Source of the DNA: Clostridia bacterium
Lineage (GTDB): Bacteria > Bacillota > Clostridia > Oscillospirales > CAG-272
Length of the DNA stretch: 64,000 bases
Direction of reading: 5' to 3'
Assembly: GCA_017410065.1 (NCBI GenBank)
Contig: JAFQRL010000002.1
Location: forward strand, 92,977 to 156,976
A model generated the notes under the pieces. That model was not told the origin of the DNA. It was given only the letters and a program-made list of their open reading frames with translations, and did no database searches. A program made the translations under genes and the position numbers. Shown here in pieces: positions 44,616-53,547 of this stretch. Numbering within the stretch: the first letter of the stretch is position 1; every line of letters starts with the position of its first letter.

Positions 44616-45620
44616 ATGAAAAGGACATTTAAGGTAGCACTTATCGGCTGCGGCGTTATTTCAAAAAACCACCTTGCGGCGCTTTCAAAAATCGACTGTG
44701 CCGAGGTGGTCGCGCTCTGCGACGTAAAAAAAGAAAAAGCCGAGGCTCGGGCAACCGAATTCGGCATTGACTGCAAAATTTACACCGATTACATAAAAAT
44801 GCTGGACGAGTCCACCCCCGACGCAGTCCACGTATGCACTCCGCACTATCTTCACGCGCCGATGACGCTTGAAGCTCTCAGGCGAGATATATTCGTTTTC
44901 CTTGAAAAGCCCACCTGTATAAGTCAAGGTGAGCTTGCGGAGCTTATCGAAGCCGAGAAAAGGAGTCGCGCAAGCGTGTGCGTTTGCTTCCAGAATAGGT
45001 TTTCTCCCTCGGTGATCAAGGCGTTGAGACTTGCCCGCGAGGACGGCGGCGCACGCTCGGGCTATGCATCGGTGTTCTGGGACAGAGGCGAAAAGTATTA
45101 CACGGAAAGCGGATGGCGCGGAAGCTATGCCACCGAGGGCGGCGGCGTTATGATCAATCAAGCTATTCACGCAATAGACCTTCTCTGCGTATTTTTGGGT
45201 GCGCCAAAGGCACTCAAGGCAAAGATCTCCAATTATCATCTTGAAGGAATTATTGAGGTTGAGGACAGCTGCGACGGCATCGTATACCACGGGGACGATA
45301 AAACAAGCAGCTTCTACGCAACCACCGCGGCTCGCGGAGTAAATTCCACAGTAGTCTATATGGTAACGGAAAACCACAAAATTGAAGTTCGAAACTATAA
45401 GCTCTTTGTGGACGGTGCTCCCGTGGAGACCGACGAGCACGAAAACTACATTGGTAAGGCGTGCTACGGAAACGGTCACGATGCTCTTATCGATCTGTTT
45501 TACGAGGCTGTCTCAAGCGGCGACTCAATGCCCGTTACTCTTGAGAACTCAAGGGCCGCCCTTGATCTTCTCCTTGCGGCATACCGCTCGGAGGGTAAGC
45601 TCGTGGAGATCGGCAATTAA
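44616..45620 (+). CDS. Gfo/Idh/MocA family oxidoreductase
   Basis: This 334-residue oxidoreductase has the Rossmann motif LIGCGVISKNHLAAL, the CTPHYLHAPM segment, FLEKPTCIS with the conserved EKP, and GGGVMINQAIHAIDLL of the substrate-binding domain. It follows the isomerase gene by 8 bp and precedes a terminator, ending the AraC-led unit. Pairing with an isomerase is common in inositol, allose and related pathways; the substrate is not deducible. Confidence 0.92.
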   Translation: MKRTFKVALIGCGVISKNHLAALSKIDCAEVVALCDVKKEKAEARATEFGIDCKIYTDYIKMLDESTPDAVHVCTPHYLHAPMTLEALRRDIFVFLEKPTCISQGELAELIEAEKRSRASVCVCFQNRFSPSVIKALRLAREDGGARSGYASVFWDRGEKYYTESGWRGSYATEGGGVMINQAIHAIDLLCVFLGAPKALKAKISNYHLEGIIEVEDSCDGIVYHGDDKTSSFYATTAARGVNSTVVYMVTENHKIEVRNYKLFVDGAPVETDEHENYIGKACYGNGHDALIDLFYEAVSSGDSMPVTLENSRAALDLLLAAYRSEGKLVEIGN

Positions 45621-45633
45621 TATATATTTCGGA

Positions 45634-45680
45634 ATCGGGCAGAAGCTGCGAAGTCTTCTTGCCCGATCATTTTTTATTTT
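45634..45680 (+). terminator. Intrinsic terminator
   Basis: ATCGGGC pairs with GCCCGAT with additional GAAG/CTTC pairing inside, then CATTTTTTATTTT. Confidence 0.88.
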
Positions 45681-45704
45681 AACGGAGAGGAGGTCTCGCT
45701 TACG

Positions 45705-45980
45705 TAGCCAATACCAACCTAAATTGAATACGCCTAAAGCTATATAAATTCACGCTATTTCCCGAAATCTCGCTCACAAAGTCCACACTTTGCTTCGTTC
45801 GATTTCAAAAAATATCAAGAATTTCTATTAGCTTTAGGTAAGAATTATTTTAATCTTGCAGATTTTTTCGAGGAAAAGCCGAAATTTTGAAGTAATATGC
45901 GGATATTGCAAGAAATTTTGGCGCATTACTCGGGAAAATATGCAGATTAAAACGTGTTCGATTTAGGTTGGTATTGGCTA
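45705..45980. mobile_element. MITE with 28-bp terminal inverted repeats and TA target duplication
   Basis: The ends TAGCCAATACCAACCTAAAT (45705-45724) and their exact complement (45961-45980) pair over 20 bp, extending to about 28 bp with two mismatches. TA is at both outer edges, as for IS630/mariner-type insertions. There is no open frame inside; the interior is AT-rich. It occupies most of the gap between the oxidoreductase gene and the lipoprotein gene. Confidence 0.8.
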
Positions 45981-46036
45981 GCATTTAAATAGGCATTTTT
46001 TGGTATTCGCACCTGGTATATATTTTTGCAAAGCTC

Positions 46037-46065
46037 TTTACAAAAGAAAAAACTTGTGCTATAAT
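46037..46065 (+). promoter_or_regulatory. Sigma-A promoter of the lipoprotein gene
   Basis: TTTACA, 17 bp, TATAAT, 48 bp before the start codon. Confidence 0.82.
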
Positions 46066-46112
46066 ATATTGTGTTATATGCTAATAACTCATTTTCCGAA
46101 AAGGAGATAAAA

Positions 46113-46793
46113 ATGAAAAGAAAACTCATTGCGTTCGTTCTGGCTATCGCCACTATCAGCTGCCTTCTGACCTCCTGCGGCCACGAGCATTCCTATGATC
46201 AAAAGAAGATAATCACTCCCGCGACCTGCCTTGCCGCCGGCAAAATGGAGCTTTCCTGCTCCTGCGGTGAAGCTATAACCCGCACTATTCCCAAGGCTCA
46301 CGTTTGGAGCGAAAGCTACTGCGGCGAGCTCCAGACCTGCACCATAGACGGCTGCGGAGAAACAAGAACAAACCCCAGTGTTCATTCCCTCGACTATTCC
46401 TCAAGGACCTGCAAGAACTGCTCACGCCCCGCGATCATCGTTAATCTCCCCGAGGGAGAATCCGAGGTCACGCTCTATAACAGCAAGAACGCGGTCGTTA
46501 CCTCCCTTATGGTAACAGTTACCGAATGCACCTACACCGCCGATTCCATAACCATCACCTGGAGCGCAAGAAAGACCAGCAACGGCGCAGATCTTCACGA
46601 TGCGCTCACCCCCACGGTGATCTCATATAAGCTCGTTGATTCGGACGGCTTCGTTGTGAGCAGCGGTAGCGACGACGCATCCGCCATAGCGGTAGACGAT
46701 AAGGTCAGAGATCTTACCTTCACCATCACCCGTCTCACCCTTTGGGAAAGCTACACCCTCCAGTTTGCAGACGTTTATAACATCAGCATCTGA
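46113..46793 (+). CDS. Cys-rich surface lipoprotein
   Basis: This 226-residue lipoprotein has a signal peptide ending in LLTSC (lipidated Cys at residue 22), then a Cys/His-rich module (CGHEHSYD, ATCLAAG, CSCGEAITRT, CTIDGCGE, CKNCSRPA) and a C-terminal beta-rich domain (about 115-226) that looks immunoglobulin-like. The PTC-x3-G-x5-CSCGE type repeat also occurs in the lipoproteins at 51.5 and 58.1 kb. AAAAGGAG precedes the ATG; an upstream ATG is less likely. The function is unknown; surface binding is possible. Confidence 0.82.
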   Translation: MKRKLIAFVLAIATISCLLTSCGHEHSYDQKKIITPATCLAAGKMELSCSCGEAITRTIPKAHVWSESYCGELQTCTIDGCGETRTNPSVHSLDYSSRTCKNCSRPAIIVNLPEGESEVTLYNSKNAVVTSLMVTVTECTYTADSITITWSARKTSNGADLHDALTPTVISYKLVDSDGFVVSSGSDDASAIAVDDKVRDLTFTITRLTLWESYTLQFADVYNISI

Positions 46794-46829
46794 TAGGGAT
46801 CTGAATTAAACCACGCAACTCAATAAAGC

Positions 46830-46870
46830 AAAGAGGCGCAGATGACCAATGGCTCTGCACCTCTTTTCGT
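46830..46870. terminator. Terminator between convergent genes
   Basis: AAGAGG-c-GCAGA pairs with TCTGC-a-CCTCTT, followed by TTCGTTTATTTG; A-rich on the left, so possibly bidirectional. Confidence 0.8.
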
Positions 46871-47764
46871 TTATTTGTCTTTTTTCAGATAGGATTTATC
46901 GATCTCGGGGTTAACGGAGCATCTTATAATGCTCTCAATTCCGTTTTTACAGGATGCCTTTGTTGTGTAGCCCTGGGAGTGGACGATGCAGTTGCCGTTT
47001 GGCGCGTTCAGCCTGAAGCGATACTGCCCCGCATTATCAAGGTAAAGCTCCCATTTCGGATAGGGCTTAACAGCATAGCTTTTCACCGTTTGATCCTCGA
47101 TCGGCGACCTTCCCGCATTTGCGATAATACTCTCAATACCGTTCACGGCACTTTGAGAGGAGGAGTAGACCTGCGAGGTCGCAACGATAACGCTATTGGG
47201 CGCATAAAGATTGAAAACGAATCTGTCGTCTCTCGTCTTTTTTATCTCAAACCGACCCGTCCTTGCCTGCTTCGGCTCCTTTGGCATCGACTGATTTGCC
47301 GTTTTCGAAGCAGCTTTCGCGGACTTATCGTCTGCCTTTTCCGCCGCGACCGCGGGCTTCTCTCCAAGCTTTACCGATTTTTTTGCACTCTTTGCTTCGG
47401 GCTTTTCGGATTTTGCGCCGCTTGCCTTTGGTTTTTCTGCCAAAATGCTCTTTGCCACGGGTGCATCCGCCTTAACAGCAGGCTTTGCCGCAGGCTTTTT
47501 CACCTTTGGTGAAGCTGACGCCTCGGGCTTTGGCTCATCCGCCTTTGCGGTGGCTTTTGCCGTCGGCTTTTCCGCGCCGCCTTTAGCCTTTGCGGCGGAA
47601 GTCTCATTCTTCACAGCGCCCGCATTTTCCGTTGGCTTTGCCTCGGGCTTCGGCTCATCCTTAAAATATTTTGACTGTCCGTCATCCGCTCCGATATTGC
47701 TACCATCAGCCTTTTGCGAAACGGTACTTTTCTTTTTACCGAATAACCAATCAAACAGTCCCAT
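46871..47764 (-). CDS. Protein with low-complexity Lys/Ala linker and two YegP (DUF1508) domains
   Basis: This 297-residue protein begins MGLFDWLFGKKK, continues with ~150 residues of Lys/Ala/Pro/Glu-rich disordered sequence, and ends with two YegP-type domains: GRFEIKKTRDDRFVFNLYAP with NGIESIIAN, and WELYLDNAGQYRFRLNAPNG with NGIESIIRC. YegP domains form small beta-alpha folds of unknown function, usually as tandem pairs. GAGGTGC precedes the ATG. The long basic linker could bind nucleic acid or the membrane, but this is speculation. Confidence 0.85.
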   Translation of the reverse strand: MGLFDWLFGKKKSTVSQKADGSNIGADDGQSKYFKDEPKPEAKPTENAGAVKNETSAAKAKGGAEKPTAKATAKADEPKPEASASPKVKKPAAKPAVKADAPVAKSILAEKPKASGAKSEKPEAKSAKKSVKLGEKPAVAAEKADDKSAKAASKTANQSMPKEPKQARTGRFEIKKTRDDRFVFNLYAPNSVIVATSQVYSSSQSAVNGIESIIANAGRSPIEDQTVKSYAVKPYPKWELYLDNAGQYRFRLNAPNGNCIVHSQGYTTKASCKNGIESIIRCSVNPEIDKSYLKKDK

Positions 47765-47797
47765 ATTGCACCTCACAAAAATGATATTTACATTATT

Positions 47798-47826
47798 ATT
47801 CTATCATAAATCGCGATGGGTTGCAA
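47798..47826 (-). promoter_or_regulatory. Promoter of the YegP-domain gene
   Basis: On the minus strand, TTGCAA, 17 bp, TAGAAT, about 34 bp before the start. Confidence 0.75.
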
Positions 47827-47885
47827 TAATATTTTATAATTTTTTCGAAAATTTACCAAGCTTTTCGGGGCAAGCCGAGCAGATG

Positions 47886-48698
47886 CTAAACCGAGCTCCG
47901 ATCAGCTCCTTTCCCCTTGCCCGACTCTGCCTTAAGATATGCAAGAGCATCCTTGATACCGCCGATCTCATCTATCAAGCCGCACTCCGTTGCGCCGTAG
48001 CCATCAAGTATTGAGCCGATATCGTTCACAAGAATGTCCGTTCTGTTCATCAACGAGCGGAATTTCTCCTCATTTACAGAGGAGTGGGAAACGATGAATT
48101 TTATAATTCTGTCCTGCATTTTTTCAAGATAATCAAACGCCTGCGGAACACCGAGCACAACTCCGCTGGTTCTCACGGGATGAATAGTCATCGTCGCGCT
48201 TGGAACGATAAAGGATCGCCTTGCGCTCACCGCGAGAGGAACGCCTATGGAATGTCCTCCGCCGAGAACTATTGAAACTGTGGGCTTTGTTAAGCTGGCT
48301 ATCACCTCCGCTATGGCAAGCCCCGCCTCAACGTCGCCGCCCAGGGTGTTAATGAGTATCATTATTCCGTCGATCTTATCGCTTTCCTCAAGGGCAACGA
48401 GGGTTGGTATCACGTGATCGTATTTCGTCGTCTTTTGTGTGTTATCAAGAATATAATGCCCCTCGATCTGCCCGATTATGGAAAGGCAATAAAACGAGCT
48501 CTCGGCGTTATCAAGCATTGCCGCGCCGCCCTTCATAAGCTCGCCCGCCGTCTCCTCGGTGCTACTCTGCCCTGTTTCCCTGCTCTGCTCGGGCTCGATA
48601 GTATTTTTCCCCGTGCCCTCAAAGGTCCTTATAGCGGGTATAAAATTTTCCTTTAACGGATCGTTCTTTTTATTTTTCAGTCCAATTTTCTCTGCCAT
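47886..48698 (-). CDS. TepA-like ClpP-family serine protease
   Basis: This 270-residue protein has a disordered N-terminus (1-65) and a ClpP/crotonase-fold domain. The nucleophile is in LGGGHSIGVPLAVSA and the His in TMTIHPVR; the motif ILINTLGGDVEAGLAIAEVI is also conserved. This is the TepA/YmfB subgroup, known in Bacillus as a translocation-enhancing, SASP-degrading protease. GCGGAG lies 9 nt before the ATG. It is divergent from the PduL operon. Confidence 0.9.
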   Translation of the reverse strand: MAEKIGLKNKKNDPLKENFIPAIRTFEGTGKNTIEPEQSRETGQSSTEETAGELMKGGAAMLDNAESSFYCLSIIGQIEGHYILDNTQKTTKYDHVIPTLVALEESDKIDGIMILINTLGGDVEAGLAIAEVIASLTKPTVSIVLGGGHSIGVPLAVSARRSFIVPSATMTIHPVRTSGVVLGVPQAFDYLEKMQDRIIKFIVSHSSVNEEKFRSLMNRTDILVNDIGSILDGYGATECGLIDEIGGIKDALAYLKAESGKGKGADRSSV

Positions 48699-48821
48699 TT
48701 TCTGCCACTCCGCAAATATCGTTATATGCCTTTTAACGGTTTATTCTCTCTTATAGAGAGCAAATACAACCGAAGCCTTTCTCTTTTTACTAGTTTTTTC
48801 GATAATCTTTTGTTTTATGCA

Positions 48822-48850
48822 TTGATTTTTTTAAAAATATATGATATACT
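48822..48850 (+). promoter_or_regulatory. Promoter of the pduL-NifU-like-GGGtGRT operon
   Basis: TTGATT, 17 bp, TATACT. The ~85-nt leader contains GAGGTGAACCTC, a small inverted repeat. Confidence 0.75.
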
Positions 48851-48938
48851 GTTATGTGGGTTAAAAGAGGTCTGATCTGCGAGGTGAACCTCCGTCGCTC
48901 TGCCCCAAGGAATGTAAATCTATTTAAGGAGAAATAAA

Positions 48939-49520
48939 ATGAACAAAGTAATCGTTGAAACATCGGCAAGACACATTCACGTATCCAAGGAGGCCCTTGA
49001 AGCACTCTTTGGTGCAGGCTATGAGCTCACCAAGAAGAAGGATCTTAGCCAGCCCGGTCAGTTCGCTTGCGAGGAGAAGCTTCTCGTTGTTGGTCCTAAG
49101 GGCACTCTTAAGGCTTCCATCCTTGGTCCCACCCGTCCTGCAAGCCAGGTTGAGATCTCTCTCACCGACGCTCGCTCCATCGGTGTTGCGGCTCCCATTC
49201 GTGAGAGCGGCGACGTTGCAGGCAGCGGAGCTTGCAAGCTTGTGAACCCCGAGACAGGCGCGGAGTATGAGCTCGCAGAGGGCGTTATCGCCGCAAAGCG
49301 TCATATCCACCTCACTCCCGAGGCAGCTGCTGAGTTCGGCGTTGCAGATAAAGAGATCGTTTGCGTTAAGATCGCTTCCGATTCCGAAAGAACCACCATT
49401 TTCGGCGACGTTGTAGTTCGCGTTTCCGAGAAGTTCGCTCCCGCTATGCACATTGATACCGACGAGGCTAATGCCGCATTCAATGCTTCCCGCGAGGTTT
49501 GGGGCGAGATCGTAAAGTAA
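48939..49520 (+). CDS. pduL: PduL-family phosphotransacylase
   Basis: This 193-residue enzyme has the two-domain PduL fold with metal-binding histidines in TSARHIHVS (N-terminal), AAKRHIHLTP (middle) and AMHIDTDEANAA (C-terminal). PduL exchanges CoA and phosphate on propionyl or acetyl groups. There is no microcompartment-targeting extension and no shell-protein genes are nearby, so it probably serves as the housekeeping phosphotransacetylase. TTAAGGAG precedes the ATG. It is followed 29 bp later by a NifU-like gene in the same operon. Confidence 0.93.
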   Translation: MNKVIVETSARHIHVSKEALEALFGAGYELTKKKDLSQPGQFACEEKLLVVGPKGTLKASILGPTRPASQVEISLTDARSIGVAAPIRESGDVAGSGACKLVNPETGAEYELAEGVIAAKRHIHLTPEAAAEFGVADKEIVCVKIASDSERTTIFGDVVVRVSEKFAPAMHIDTDEANAAFNASREVWGEIVK

Positions 49521-49549
49521 TTAATTAAATTTAAGGAGAACATAAAATT

Positions 49550-50251
49550 ATGGCAGAACTTGTTTATTCCAAAGAAGTGGAAAACATGTGCGTTGTTGCC
49601 AAGGGTCCTCACCACGGTCCCGCTCCCATTCCCGAGGAGGGCAAATGGGTTCAGGCAAAGCAGATCAGCGATATTTCCGCTTACACTCACGGTGTGGGCT
49701 GGTGTGCACCCCAGCAGGGCGCGTGCAAGCTTTCCCTCAACGTTAAGGACGGTATCATCGAGGAGGCTCTCGTTGAGACCATTGGTTGCTCGGGTATGAC
49801 TCACTCTGCGGCTATGGCTGCTGAGATCCTTCCCGGTAAGACTCTTCTTGAGGCTCTCAACACCGACCTTGTTTGCGATGCTATCAACACAGCTATGCGC
49901 GAGCTCTTCCTTCAGATCGTTTACGGTCGTTCCCAGTCAGCATTCTCCGAGGGCGGTCTTGTTATCGGTGCAGGTATGGAGGATCTTGGTAAGGGTGAGC
50001 GTTCTATGGTAGGTACTATGTACGGTACCAAGGCAAAGGGCGTTCGTTACCTTGAGATGACAGAGGGCTACTGCACAAGAATGGCTCTCGATGAAGATGA
50101 TCAGGTTATCGGCTACGAGTTCGTTTCTCTCGGCAAGATGACCGACTTCATCAAGAAGGGTATGGAGCCTAACGAAGCATACGAGAAGGCTAAGGGTACT
50201 TACGGCAGATTTGCTGAAGCCGCTAAGTATATCGACCCTCGTAAAGAGTGA
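49550..50251 (+). CDS. NifU/IscU-like iron-sulfur scaffold family protein
   Basis: This 233-residue protein contains a NifU-N-like core: KLSLNVKDGIIEEALVETIG, CSGMTHSAAMAAEILPGKTL and a further Cys (GYCTRMALDED), giving three Cys in roughly the scaffold arrangement (WCAPQQGAC, GCSG, YCTR). It lacks the typical short IscU length, having extra N- and C-terminal segments. The family is consistently found beside GGGtGRT proteins, as here (4-bp overlap of frames, 14 bp before the next ATG). A cluster-assembly or metal-delivery role is inference. Confidence 0.78.
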   Translation: MAELVYSKEVENMCVVAKGPHHGPAPIPEEGKWVQAKQISDISAYTHGVGWCAPQQGACKLSLNVKDGIIEEALVETIGCSGMTHSAAMAAEILPGKTLLEALNTDLVCDAINTAMRELFLQIVYGRSQSAFSEGGLVIGAGMEDLGKGERSMVGTMYGTKAKGVRYLEMTEGYCTRMALDEDDQVIGYEFVSLGKMTDFIKKGMEPNEAYEKAKGTYGRFAEAAKYIDPRKE

Positions 50252-50265
50252 TAGGAGGAAACAAG

Positions 50266-51264
50266 ATGGCACATTTTGAAGGTTATGAAAGACGCGAGGC
50301 GAAGATCCTCGGCGTACTTAAGGAATACGGCATCTCCTCTATTGACGAGTGCAAGGCTATCTGCGATGCCAAGGGCATCGACCCCTATAAGATAGTTGAG
50401 GAGACTCAGCCCATCGCATTTGAGAATGCAAAGTGGGCATACACTGTTGGCGCGGCTATCGCGATCAAGAAGGGCTGCACCAAGGCTGCTGACGCAGCTG
50501 CTGCTATCGGTATCGGACTTCAGTCCTTCTGCATTCCCGGCTCTGTTGCCGAGAACAGAAAGGTTGGTCTCGGACACGGAAACCTCGGCTCTATGCTTCT
50601 TTCCGATTCCACCGAGTGCTTCTGCTTCCTTGCAGGTCACGAGTCCTTCGCGGCTGCTGAGGGCGCGATCAAGATCGCTCTCAACGCTAACAAGGTTAGA
50701 AATAACCCCCTCCGCGTTATCCTTAACGGTCTTGGCAAGGACGCCGCAATGATCATCTCCAGAATCAACGGCTTCACCTACGTTCAGACCGAGTTTGACC
50801 CCTACACCGAGGAGGTTAAGGTTGTTAAGGAGATCGCTTACTCCAAGGGCGACAGAGCTAAGGTTAAGTGCTACGGCTCCGACTCCGTTCCCGAGGGCGT
50901 TGCTATTATGAAGCTTGAGAACGTTGGCGTTTCCATCACAGGTAACTCCACCAACCCCACAAGATTCCAGCACCCCGTTGCAGGCACCTACAAGAAGTGG
51001 TGTAACGAGAACGGCAAGAAGTATTTCTCCGTTGCTTCGGGCGGCGGCACAGGCAGAACTCTCCACCCCGACAATATGGCAGCTGGCCCCGCTTCCTACG
51101 GTATGACCGATACTATGGGTCGTATGCACGGTGACGCGCAGTTCGCAGGCTCCTCCTCCGTTCCCGCTCACGTCGAAATGATGGGTCTCATCGGCGCAGG
51201 TAACAACCCTATGGTTGGTATGACTGTTGCAGTAGCGGTTGCTATCGAGCAGGCTAGCAAGTAA
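50266..51264 (+). CDS. GGGtGRT protein
   Basis: This 332-residue protein carries the signature SGGGTGRTLHPDNMAAGP that names the GGGtGRT family, with many glycines and conserved Cys (FCIPGSVAENRK, ECFCFLAGHES). Its function is unknown. It follows the NifU-like gene, and the pairing suggests it may receive a metal centre. ATAGGAGG precedes the ATG. The last 30 codons are repeated twice downstream (53548-53640 and 57475-57522), each followed by a hairpin array and a four-helix-bundle gene or its remnant. Confidence 0.88.
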   Translation: MAHFEGYERREAKILGVLKEYGISSIDECKAICDAKGIDPYKIVEETQPIAFENAKWAYTVGAAIAIKKGCTKAADAAAAIGIGLQSFCIPGSVAENRKVGLGHGNLGSMLLSDSTECFCFLAGHESFAAAEGAIKIALNANKVRNNPLRVILNGLGKDAAMIISRINGFTYVQTEFDPYTEEVKVVKEIAYSKGDRAKVKCYGSDSVPEGVAIMKLENVGVSITGNSTNPTRFQHPVAGTYKKWCNENGKKYFSVASGGGTGRTLHPDNMAAGPASYGMTDTMGRMHGDAQFAGSSSVPAHVEMMGLIGAGNNPMVGMTVAVAVAIEQASK

Positions 51265-51345
51265 TCCTTGATTTTTAAGGCTTTTTGAGACTTTATCGAG
51301 TTTCATTTGAGCATTGTAAAATCTTGATTGCTGAAAATCATAAAT

Positions 51346-51409
51346 AAAAAAGTTGGACACATCGTAAACGTATTTTCGTTCGTGATGTGTCCAATATTTT
51401 TTGTTTTTT
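51346..51409 (+). terminator. Terminator of the GGGtGRT operon
   Basis: TTGGACACATC pairs with GATGTGTCCAA, with A-tract before and T-tract after. The same stem core (GACACATC/GATGTGTC) terminates the four-helix-bundle gene at 54279-54336, supporting a duplication. Confidence 0.88.
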
Positions 51410-51466
51410 AGGGGAATTTTTAATGCAAAAAATCAAAATGGCAAGAGGTGTAGCGCTGCTCTTTTG

Positions 51467-53071
51467 TTAATTGCTTTCTTTATATCCCCATACTACGGGA
51501 CAATTAGAATAATTCCAGGAATAAATCCATCCACTTGGCTCGCTTTCTGTCTCGCAGTAAATTGTAAGGTACGTGCAATTTTGGAACGCACTATCACCGA
51601 TACTTGCAACGCTTTCGGGAATCTTTATACTTGTAAGGATCGTGCAATCTTCGAACGCACTATCACCGATACTCACTACACTGTTGCCAATAGTTACGCT
51701 CCTGAGATTTGTGCAGCCACTAAATGCTTCATTTCCAATATACTTCACGCTATTTGGTATTACAACTGTTCGAAGCTTTGAGGGTTGGGAGAGACCGACA
51801 ATGTTAGTATGCTCAAAGGCTCGGTCTGCTATTCCAACGGTGCCTTCCCTAAATGCAACACTTGTTGGGTTATCCACTAAACCAACTGCCCACTTGTCAA
51901 CGTAGATAACGCTACCTTCTATTTGCTCGGGAGTATGTCTTGTATCGTTGTATATAAATGAGGAAGATTTACTAAAGGCACCAACGCCGATGTTTTTAAC
52001 ATTATCAGGAATCGTGACGCTTGAAAGATTACATCCCGCAAATGCCCTGCTACCGATACTTTCAACAGAATTGCCGATTGTTAAAGACGAAAGTTTTCCA
52101 CATTCCTGAAATGCTGCCGATTCTATTTTAGTAACGAAGTTTGGAATTGTAACACTCGTGAGGTTGGTGCAGCTACTAAATGCATCGTGTTCAATGATTT
52201 CAAGTTCACTATTTTCTCCAAAATTTACGTTTGCAATACTGGAACATCCGGAAAATGCATAAGCGTTTATGGTTGTAACACTATCAGGTATAGTTATACT
52301 TTTAAGAGCGGCGCAAGAAAGGAATGCGTAAGACTCAATAATTCTAACGCTGTCGGGTATAATCACAGATGTGATGCTCTTATTTTCAAAAGCTGCTACG
52401 CCAATAGTTGTAACGGGCACGCCTTCGTAAGTATCTGCAATTTTTATTCTTTTAGCTGTTCCAGTATAATCAATGACTTCAGCATAACTGCCATCTGTTG
52501 ATAAACTATATACGATTCCTTCGCTTTCGGTTATTGGATCACCGCACACAGTACACGCTCCATTGTTTCCATCGATTTTGTCCTTGTGTTCGGCTTCTAT
52601 CACAACTGAATCGATCTCTTCAAAGTACCCCACCGATAGAGGAATGCCGTTAAATGTGTCCACATAGACGAAATTTTTTTCGCACACAGAACAATGGTAA
52701 TGCCCAATAACCCCCTCACTCTCGCAGGTGGGGGGCGTTTCTTCAATCCAAGTCATATCAGAGTGTGCGGAGGTGTAATATATTACGCTATACATATATT
52801 CGCCACATTCGGAACAATATATAACTTCGTCATACGAGCCCCCTAGTGAGCAAGTAGAGCCAACCTCGTTTTCACGAACCGGATCTGCCGGAGTATGTAC
52901 GTGACCCTCTTCACTATCTTTTCCATCCGCATAGTTCTCGCCACAGTAGTCGCAAATTGAATTATCATCTGTGTCACGATGCTCACAAGAATCAGTTCCG
53001 CAAGACGTAAGGATTAATATAGGTGTAATACATATCATTAAGAGCAATAGTGATAAAAATACTTTTCTCAT
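51467..53071 (-). CDS. BspA-type leucine-rich-repeat surface lipoprotein
   Basis: This 534-residue protein has a lipoprotein signal (LILTSC, Cys about residue 20), a Cys-rich segment with repeated C-x2-C pairs (CDYCGENY, CSECGEYMYS, PTCESEG, CSVCEKNF), and then about nine BspA-type LRR units of the form SVTIPDSVxxIGxxAFxxC. These repeats are common in surface proteins of gut bacteria and can bind host or glycan ligands. GGAGG precedes the ATG. A terminator-like hairpin sits directly upstream of the ribosome site (53088-53117). Confidence 0.92.
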   Translation of the reverse strand: MRKVFLSLLLLMICITPILILTSCGTDSCEHRDTDDNSICDYCGENYADGKDSEEGHVHTPADPVRENEVGSTCSLGGSYDEVIYCSECGEYMYSVIYYTSAHSDMTWIEETPPTCESEGVIGHYHCSVCEKNFVYVDTFNGIPLSVGYFEEIDSVVIEAEHKDKIDGNNGACTVCGDPITESEGIVYSLSTDGSYAEVIDYTGTAKRIKIADTYEGVPVTTIGVAAFENKSITSVIIPDSVRIIESYAFLSCAALKSITIPDSVTTINAYAFSGCSSIANVNFGENSELEIIEHDAFSSCTNLTSVTIPNFVTKIESAAFQECGKLSSLTIGNSVESIGSRAFAGCNLSSVTIPDNVKNIGVGAFSKSSSFIYNDTRHTPEQIEGSVIYVDKWAVGLVDNPTSVAFREGTVGIADRAFEHTNIVGLSQPSKLRTVVIPNSVKYIGNEAFSGCTNLRSVTIGNSVVSIGDSAFEDCTILTSIKIPESVASIGDSAFQNCTYLTIYCETESEPSGWIYSWNYSNCPVVWGYKESN

Positions 53072-53087
53072 AATATCCTCCAATAAT

Positions 53088-53117
53088 CAAAAAGAGGCGC
53101 CGACCGAAGCCAACGCC
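53088..53117 (-). promoter_or_regulatory. Terminator-like attenuator before the LRR lipoprotein gene
   Basis: On the minus strand GGCGTTGGC-TTCG-GTCGGCGCC is followed by TCTTTTTG and then, 5 bp later, the ribosome site. No room exists for a promoter after it, so transcripts must read through. A related hairpin lies before the lipoprotein gene at 58072. Confidence 0.55.
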
Positions 53118-53547
53118 AAAAAACGCAAACTCCGATTAGTCGCCATACTATATCGATACGAAAAATACTTTGTACTCACACCGAAGGAATTTGCATTTTT
53201 ATCAAATTCATAGTGCAAGCACAAAAAAGGGTATAGTATCCCCTGTACAAGCATTTTTCGAATTTAAATATCAAATTATAGTTTGGCTTTTTTATTATAT
53301 CATAATGAAGACATTTTTTCAATAGTTCTGGCAATATTTAGATTGCAACTTTTTCGCAACTTTTTTCGCAAACTCTTTAACCACGTTGTGTTCGAACACA
53401 TTTAAACGTGATATAATGAATTTTACTAAATCGCAAACGATGTGTTCGGCGAATATGATTTTGTGGTTTAAAAGCCTATTAAGTCTTATATAATAAGACT
53501 TTTCAGAAAGTCTCCTCGCTCTGAAGCTCTCACAAAGCTACTGATGC
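53118..53547. other. Intergenic stretch with weak promoter signals
   Basis: There is no convincing gene here. It holds the palindrome TGTGTTCGAACACA (53387-53400), a -10 TATAAT (53412-53417) with poor -35, and a short hairpin AAGTCTTAT/ATAAGACTT (53481-53501). A second TGTGTTCG occurs near 53441, so an operator is possible. Confidence 0.4.

Noticed and set aside
53387..53400. LexA/SOS box at the TGTGTTCGAACACA palindrome
   Set aside because: The Gram-positive box is GAAC-N4-GTTC; here the half-sites are in the opposite order.
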